Assembly: GCA_964642855.1 (NCBI GenBank)
Contig: CAZXSK010000008.1
Coordinates: 1-64,000 of the forward strand
Direction: 5' to 3'
From: CAZXSK01 sp964642855
GTDB lineage: Bacteria > Planctomycetota > Phycisphaerae > SM23-33
DNA: 64,000 nt
In this document: one piece after another, positions 59,261 through 64,000 of the stretch
How positions within the stretch are numbered: the first letter of the stretch is position 1
Layout: every line of letters begins with the position of its first letter
Notes under the pieces: model-generated
The model's input: only the letters and a program-made list of their open reading frames with translations
Told to the model about the DNA's origin: nothing
Database searches by the model: none
Program-made: the position numbers and the translations under genes

Positions 59261-61465
59261 CTACGGGTCGGCGTCACGCGGACGGTCCGGCTGCGATACC
59301 GGATACACGCACACGCCGGCGGCGCTGGCAGCCACGAGCCTGCCGTCGACGACGGCGAGATTGCCCAGCGTTCCGCGGGCAACGGTCCCGATGCTCCGAC
59401 TCTTGCCCGACGCCAGATCGATGCGGATCACCCGTCCGTCGCGGGCGGACAGGTATGCCGCCTCGGTCGTCACGGCGGGAATGCCCCAGACGGCCAGGTC
59501 GGCATCGGCGGCGACCTGCTTGCCATCGAACGTTCTCAGCAACCGCCAGCCGCCCCGACCGCTCAGCAGCACCCGGCCGGGACCCGCGCCGGTCAGACGA
59601 TCGGTCTTGCCACGATCTGCCCTCCAGCGGGAGGAGCCGTCCAGCAGGTCGAAGGCGAGTACATGCTGCGAATCGACGGGCAAGGCGATCACCGACAGGC
59701 CGGCGACAACCACCGGATTGACCGGACGGTTCTTGAGAGCTCCCACGCCGGAGGTCCGCCTGCCTTCGGTGACCAGTCCGCTGTCGTACTGCCGCAGCCA
59801 GATCGGGTCGCCATTCTGTGCGTCGAGAGCAGCGACCACGCCGCCGTTATTGCACGCGAAAACCCGCCCGGCGAAGATCGCCGGCGACGTGCCGGGCGTC
59901 AGCACGTGGCGCCCGCCGCGGTTCTGGGCCGTCGGGGGCGACTGGCAGATCACCCGCTGCCAGAGCATCTTTCCGCTCGCCGAAGCCAGGCACGTCAGGC
60001 GGAACTGCTGCATCCGCTCGTGCAGGCTGAGAGCGTACAGCCTGTCGCCGGCTACCAGCGGCGGACAGCCGAACTTCGGGTCGACGAGCTGCTCGGGATT
60101 GTCCTTCCGGCCGTACCCGACCTTCCACAACTCCCGGCCGTCCTCCAGGGAGAAGCACGCCAGCGTGGAACTGTTGGTCTCCTCGGGTCCGGGCGTTCGT
60201 CCCTGGCCGGGGCGGGAGCCGGGGGGCATGACCGTAGGCAGGAAATCGCCCACCGCGTACACGCGCAAGCCGTCGGCTGCAAGCTGGTACCACCCTTCGT
60301 CCGCCAGCCGGCTTATGCCATACCGCGTGCCCTTCCAGCGATGCTCCATGGGCAGGTCCGCCGTCCACGCCGCCCGGCCGGTGTCCAGCCGCCGGGCAAC
60401 GAGGCCCGCATCGGTCCGAACGATCACCTTCCCGCCGGCGACGACCGGCGTGAGCAGGGAGGGCAGATGAACAGCCTTGGTCTTGGCGCCCATCGTGTAG
60501 GACAGGTCCACGTACCCGCTGCGCAGGCGGGCCCGCCAGGTGGCCAGTTGTGGCACGGGATACGTCCGCCGCACGGGCAGCCGGGCCGCCAGCGATTTCA
60601 GGACGTTCGCGTTGGGGTCGTACTGCGTGAGTTTCTCCGGCCAGCACCAGGCGGCCTCGCCCAGCGCGGGCGACCGGACGGCCTGCGTTCTCGCCCAGCC
60701 CGGACCGGCGGCCGACCAGCCATGCCAGCCGTCATCGGCTACGTGCCCGGGCGAGGACGGGACCTTGCGAACGTGCTCGACGAAGTCGGTGAGTTTCCAT
60801 TCGCGCCCGCCCCAGGAGGCCTTCGCGTCGGCGAAGTCGTCCCCGACGCGTGCAGCCAACGCATCGGCGAGGTCCGACTGACCGGCCAGGTGCGCAGCGG
60901 CTGCGGCGCGGGCGGTGAACTCCCCTTCCGCCTCGGTCCCCCGGGCGAGTCCCGCAGCAAACGACCACCACCAGGCCGCCTCGGCGAAGTCGCCTGCATC
61001 GAACGCGATACTCCCCAACGAAGCGGCCGCCTGCCTGCCCGCGGGGGTCACCGCGTACCGCCAGAGCACTTCCGCCAGCGCGGCGCGATCGTGGGCTTCT
61101 ATGGCGTCTTCAAACATCGCCGCAGCGCGGTCGTCGTAAACGCGATGGTACTGCTCGAGCGCCTTGTCGGGCATCTGCGCCAACACCACACGAGCAACAT
61201 TGCGGATGGACACGTGATGCCCACGGCGGATCCGGAACGTCAGCTTGCCGGGCTCGTCGACATGGTCCTGCAGCCACTGGATCGGACGATCGTACTCGCC
61301 CTGGGACAGCAGGCGCCGCATCGTGCCCAGGTCGTGGAAGAGTTCGCCGTAGACGGGAATCAACTGAGCGGCCGAGGCGCCGTCGTCCTGGGCGACCGCA
61401 GGCCTCGCAGCGAGAGGCAGCAAGAGCAGCAATGCCAAGGCGATTCGTTGCGGAGTGGTCGTCAC
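59261..61465 (-). CDS. Secreted PQQ-type propeller protein with N-terminal helical domain
   Basis: A 734-aa exported protein. The GTG start at 61465 has GGGAGG seven bases upstream and gives a signal peptide (RIALALLLLLPLAARPAVAQD). Residues 30-230 are helical and TPR-like (MPDKALEQYHRVYDDRAAAMFEDAI, FDAGDFAEAAWWWSFAAGLA). Propeller blades follow with ARRLDTGRAAWTADLPM, CFSLEDGRELWKVGYGRKD, CLASASGKMLWQRVI, ALDAQNGDPIWLRQYD and AFDLLDGSSRWRADRG. No catalytic motif is evident. Diverges from the second URO-D gene with 152 bases between, mirroring the pair at 55-56 kb. Confidence 0.83.
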   Translation of the reverse strand: MTTTPQRIALALLLLLPLAARPAVAQDDGASAAQLIPVYGELFHDLGTMRRLLSQGEYDRPIQWLQDHVDEPGKLTFRIRRGHHVSIRNVARVVLAQMPDKALEQYHRVYDDRAAAMFEDAIEAHDRAALAEVLWRYAVTPAGRQAAASLGSIAFDAGDFAEAAWWWSFAAGLARGTEAEGEFTARAAAAAHLAGQSDLADALAARVGDDFADAKASWGGREWKLTDFVEHVRKVPSSPGHVADDGWHGWSAAGPGWARTQAVRSPALGEAAWCWPEKLTQYDPNANVLKSLAARLPVRRTYPVPQLATWRARLRSGYVDLSYTMGAKTKAVHLPSLLTPVVAGGKVIVRTDAGLVARRLDTGRAAWTADLPMEHRWKGTRYGISRLADEGWYQLAADGLRVYAVGDFLPTVMPPGSRPGQGRTPGPEETNSSTLACFSLEDGRELWKVGYGRKDNPEQLVDPKFGCPPLVAGDRLYALSLHERMQQFRLTCLASASGKMLWQRVICQSPPTAQNRGGRHVLTPGTSPAIFAGRVFACNNGGVVAALDAQNGDPIWLRQYDSGLVTEGRRTSGVGALKNRPVNPVVVAGLSVIALPVDSQHVLAFDLLDGSSRWRADRGKTDRLTGAGPGRVLLSGRGGWRLLRTFDGKQVAADADLAVWGIPAVTTEAAYLSARDGRVIRIDLASGKSRSIGTVARGTLGNLAVVDGRLVAASAAGVCVYPVSQPDRPRDADP

Positions 61466-61617
61466 GGGATGCCCTCCCGGTTGCTTTCGGCTTCGGGTCA
61501 GCGTTCAGCGTATCCGCCTCGTGCAGCCGGGGCAAGTGGTTTGCCGACGTGGACAGTCCACCCCGCGCAGGCTATGATCGGTCCCGAGCCCTGCCGCACG
61601 AAAGGAATCCACAATCC

Positions 61618-62718
61618 ATGCCCACATCCCACGATGCCATGACATCTCGCGAGCGGATCTTCGCGACCTTCCGGGGCGAAGAAACCGACCGCCTTCCGGT
61701 CTGGCTGAAAATGGCCAACCGGACGTGGCAGAACCCCCAGCCCCAGCCGTACCAGTCCATGGAAGCGGCCGAACTCCTCCGCGCCGCAGGCTGCGACGTG
61801 ATGGTGCAGAACCGACTCACACCCGAATGCACCACCCCGCATGTTGAGTTCCACGAGCAGCAGACTGACGGCAAGCGCACCCGCACGTGGCAGACTCCCG
61901 ACGGGCCGCTGACCGCCGAGGACACCTACGACCCCTATACCCAGAGCTGGCATCCGACGGGCTTCCCTGCCACGACTCCACAGACCCTTGCCAGGCTGCG
62001 GTGGGTCTTCCGGGACACCCGCTACCACGTTCCGCCCGAGCAGGTCCGCCTGGCGAGACAGCGCCAGGAGCAGCTCGAAGCCGACGACGTTGTCACCACC
62101 CACGGCGTGGGCCCGGGGCCGCTGATGAATCTCGTCGAGCACCAGTGCGGCCCGGAGGATACGGTGTACCTGCAGATGGATGCCCCGGAACTGTTCCGGG
62201 AGGTGCTGGAACTGATGCACCAGGACCGCCTGCGCATGCTCGACGCTGTCCTGCCGGCCACGCCGGCCGATACGTTCTGGCTGACCGAGAACACCTCCAC
62301 TACGCTGATCAGCCCGACGATGTTCCGTGAGCACTGCATGGGGCATCTCGACGCATACGGCCGGCGGATCGCGGAGGCGGGAACGATCGGCGTCCACCAC
62401 ATGTGTGGCACGCTGGGGGCGCTGCTGGAGGATATCGACGCGCTGCCCTGCCCCGTCAACGAGGCCTACACCACCAAGCCCCTGGGCGACGTGACCCTCG
62501 CCGAAGGCCGAACCCGAATGCCCTCCAAGGCCCTGATCGGCGGGACCAACGCCACGCTGTGGCTCGAGGACGTCGACGATATCGTGGCGACCGTGGCCGA
62601 GGACCTGGCCGCCTGCCCCGACCGGCGGAAGGTCTTCCTGACGTCGGCGGGCGTGCTGCCCGCGCCGGTCTCGTTCGACAAGGCCAGACGAACCGTCGAG
62701 GCGTTCAAGACCCTCTGA
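61618..62718 (+). CDS. Uroporphyrinogen-decarboxylase-family protein (second copy)
   Basis: A 366-aa protein. TSRERIFATFRGEETDRLPVWLKM is the usual opening of MtaA-type members. Later come GVGPGPLMNLVEHQCGPEDTVYLQMDAPELFREVLELMHQ, TFWLTENTSTTLISPTMFREHCMGHLDAYGRRI and IGVHHMCGTLGALLEDIDAL, where the His and Cys fit zinc-bound thiol activation in methyltransferases. GGTNATLWLEDVDDI closes the barrel. Substrate unknown. The start at 61618 follows AAAGG at a long distance, and a second ATG is at 61639. The aldo/keto reductase gene starts 15 bases downstream, so the two form an operon. Confidence 0.83.
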   Translation: MPTSHDAMTSRERIFATFRGEETDRLPVWLKMANRTWQNPQPQPYQSMEAAELLRAAGCDVMVQNRLTPECTTPHVEFHEQQTDGKRTRTWQTPDGPLTAEDTYDPYTQSWHPTGFPATTPQTLARLRWVFRDTRYHVPPEQVRLARQRQEQLEADDVVTTHGVGPGPLMNLVEHQCGPEDTVYLQMDAPELFREVLELMHQDRLRMLDAVLPATPADTFWLTENTSTTLISPTMFREHCMGHLDAYGRRIAEAGTIGVHHMCGTLGALLEDIDALPCPVNEAYTTKPLGDVTLAEGRTRMPSKALIGGTNATLWLEDVDDIVATVAEDLAACPDRRKVFLTSAGVLPAPVSFDKARRTVEAFKTL

Positions 62719-62733
62719 AAGGAACCCACGAAC

Positions 62734-63699
62734 ATGCAGAAACGCACACTTGGCAAGGCCGGCCCGGAGACCACGGCTGTGGGATTCGGCGCCTGGGCCA
62801 TCGGCGGCCTGGGCTACGGAGAGCAGGACACCGAAGCTGCCGGCGAGGCGCTGGACGAGTACTTCGCCCTGGGCGGAAGGCTGATCGATACCGCCCGGGG
62901 GTACGGGGTCAGCGAGATTCTCGTGGGCAAGGCGCTGCGACGCTTCGGCCGGCGTGACGAGGTCTACGTCGCCAGCAAGAGCGGCAACCAGCACCCGCCC
63001 GTGGTCCGCACCGACCTGGAAACCAGCCGCTTCTGCCTTGGCGTCGACCGGCTCGATCTCTACTACATCCACGTTCCCCCACCCGATCCGGACAAGCTCG
63101 ACCGGCTGCTGGACGTGTACGCCGCCCTGCGAGAGGCAGGGAAGATGAAGCAGCTCGGCGTCTCCTGCCGGGCCCTGCGGACGCAGGAGGAAATCGACCA
63201 GGCCTGGCGGATCATCGAAGACCCGCGGGTGGACGTCGTGCAGATCCCTCACAGTTTCGCCTGGCAGGGCTCGGCGGAGCTCATCCGCGCAGCCGGGGAT
63301 CGTGGACTTGGCGTGGTGACCCGCAGCAACCTGCTCGGCGGGATCCTGACGGGCAAGTACGCTCCCGGCTATCGGTTTGCCGATCCCGCCAACGACTGGC
63401 GAGCGAGCCTCAACGGCGAGAAGCTCGACGAGTTGCTGACCGTGGTAGCCGACCTCGTCGAGCAGGTGGTCCAGCCCCCCTGCCAGACGCTCGCGCAGGT
63501 GGCGATCGCCTACTCGCTGCACACGCCGGGCGTCTCGGCGGTCATCCCGGGGGCACGTTCGGCTGAGCAGGTGCGCGCGAACGCAGCCATCGACGACATG
63601 GGCCCGCTGCCGGAGAACGTGCGGGACCGGCTGGACGAGGCGGGAAAGCAAATCCAGCAGCTCGTGGCCGCAGCACGGGCGGAGAACCGAAGCGGCTGA
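62734..63699 (+). CDS. Aldo/keto reductase
   Basis: A 321-aa (alpha/beta)8-barrel NADPH oxidoreductase. It starts QKRTLGKAGPETTAVGFGAWAIGGLGYG. The catalytic tetrad can be read as Asp and Tyr in IDTARGYGVSE, Lys in YVASKSG and His in YYIHVPPP. VTRSNLLGGILTGKYAPGYRF and GVSAVIPGARSAEQVRANAA form the cofactor region near the C-terminus. The substrate cannot be named. The upstream URO-D gene and the downstream QueG-like gene lie 15 and 35 bases away, so all three may be one transcript. Confidence 0.9.
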   Translation: MQKRTLGKAGPETTAVGFGAWAIGGLGYGEQDTEAAGEALDEYFALGGRLIDTARGYGVSEILVGKALRRFGRRDEVYVASKSGNQHPPVVRTDLETSRFCLGVDRLDLYYIHVPPPDPDKLDRLLDVYAALREAGKMKQLGVSCRALRTQEEIDQAWRIIEDPRVDVVQIPHSFAWQGSAELIRAAGDRGLGVVTRSNLLGGILTGKYAPGYRFADPANDWRASLNGEKLDELLTVVADLVEQVVQPPCQTLAQVAIAYSLHTPGVSAVIPGARSAEQVRANAAIDDMGPLPENVRDRLDEAGKQIQQLVAAARAENRSG

Positions 63700-63734
63700 A
63701 AGATCGCCTTCCGGAACAGACGGCGGACGAAACG

Positions 63735-64000
63735 ATGCCCGAAACCGCAGACACACTGACCCGCAGGTTGGGCGAGATGTACGAAAGCGACGAGGATCGC
63801 TTCTTCGACATCCCGGCCGGGGTGGAGCTGTTCGAGCCCCCCTTTGCGGGGGTCGCGCGGGCGGACGATCCCCTGTTCCTTCGATTGAAGGAAGTGATCG
63901 GCGACTTCCACTGGACACCGGCTGAGGCCCTGGCCCGAATGGATGCAACCGCAAAGGCCCGCAGCGTGATCTGCTGGGTGCTGCCGGTGGCGAAGCAGGC
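63735..64000 (+). CDS. Epoxyqueuosine-reductase-like protein (truncated by window end)
   Basis: 88 codons are visible before the window ends. RFFDIPAGVELFEPPFAGVARADDPLFLRLKEVIGDFHWTPAEAL and then ARSVICWVLPVAK match the N-terminal part of the QueG/reductive-dehalogenase-like iron-sulfur group. The ferredoxin cysteines would lie beyond the window. The ATG at 63735 lies 35 bases after the aldo/keto reductase stop. The function beyond redox is not deducible from this part. Confidence 0.6.
   Translation, partial: MPETADTLTRRLGEMYESDEDRFFDIPAGVELFEPPFAGVARADDPLFLRLKEVIGDFHWTPAEALARMDATAKARSVICWVLPVAKQ

Overview
The window is high-GC DNA from a bacterium with a Gram-negative style envelope. It carries lptB, gmhA, many lipoproteins and an O-antigen type polysaccharide locus. 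The best guess is a member of the Planctomycetota, possibly Phycisphaerae. Hints are a LeuRS with a long insertion after the HIGH region, an oversized zinc-ribbon signal peptidase I, two DUF2723 membrane proteins, paired URO-D-type methyltransferase genes and PQQ-repeat secreted proteins. This placement is inference. Two 100-N gaps are each flanked by the same 55 bases on both sides, so this is a scaffolded short-read assembly, probably from a metagenome.

Layout. 0-3 kb: flagellar regulators fliA and flhG plus a short MerR-type regulator with a palindromic operator over its own promoter, all on the minus strand. 3-8.6 kb: TPR lipoprotein, homocysteine S-methyltransferase domain protein, beta-propeller protein, and a btaA-btaB pair for betaine lipids. 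8.6-12 kb: leuS, preceded by what reads as a complete leucine attenuator: sigma70 promoter, 20-codon leader peptide with CTA CTA CTG and CTT CTG, alternative helices and an intrinsic terminator. 12-17 kb: related lipoproteins, a membrane protein and an orphan PAS histidine kinase. 17-25 kb: envelope biogenesis (lptB, giant lepB, SurA/PrsA-like chaperone, gmhA), pyrE and a cysteine-less thioredoxin-fold protein. 23-31 kb: two DUF2723 paralogues around an epimerase, a large secreted protein and a TPR protein.

31.7-53.1 kb is the polysaccharide locus. A PglF/CapD-type 4,6-dehydratase, a tandem fusion of two DegT aminotransferases and a PglC-type phosphoglycosyl transferase would build and load a first amino sugar. 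A plus-strand operon of four GT-B glycosyltransferases and two hexapeptide acyltransferases extends the glycan. A minus-strand operon adds O-antigen ligase/polymerase, sulfotransferase, pyruvyl transferase and a family 2 glycosyltransferase. A Wzx-type flippase exports the product. An ISAs1-type insertion sequence with inverted repeats and a near-perfect 10-bp target duplication sits next to the flippase.

53.3-64 kb: two copies of a divergent arrangement in which a minus-strand PQQ-repeat protein faces a plus-strand URO-D family protein, together with a membrane glycosyltransferase, an aldo/keto reductase and the start of an epoxyqueuosine-reductase-like gene that runs off the window. I saw no tRNA, rRNA, CRISPR array or prophage.

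The most notable findings are the leuS attenuator, the double-aminotransferase fusion, the MerR operator and the repeated PQQ/URO-D arrangement.
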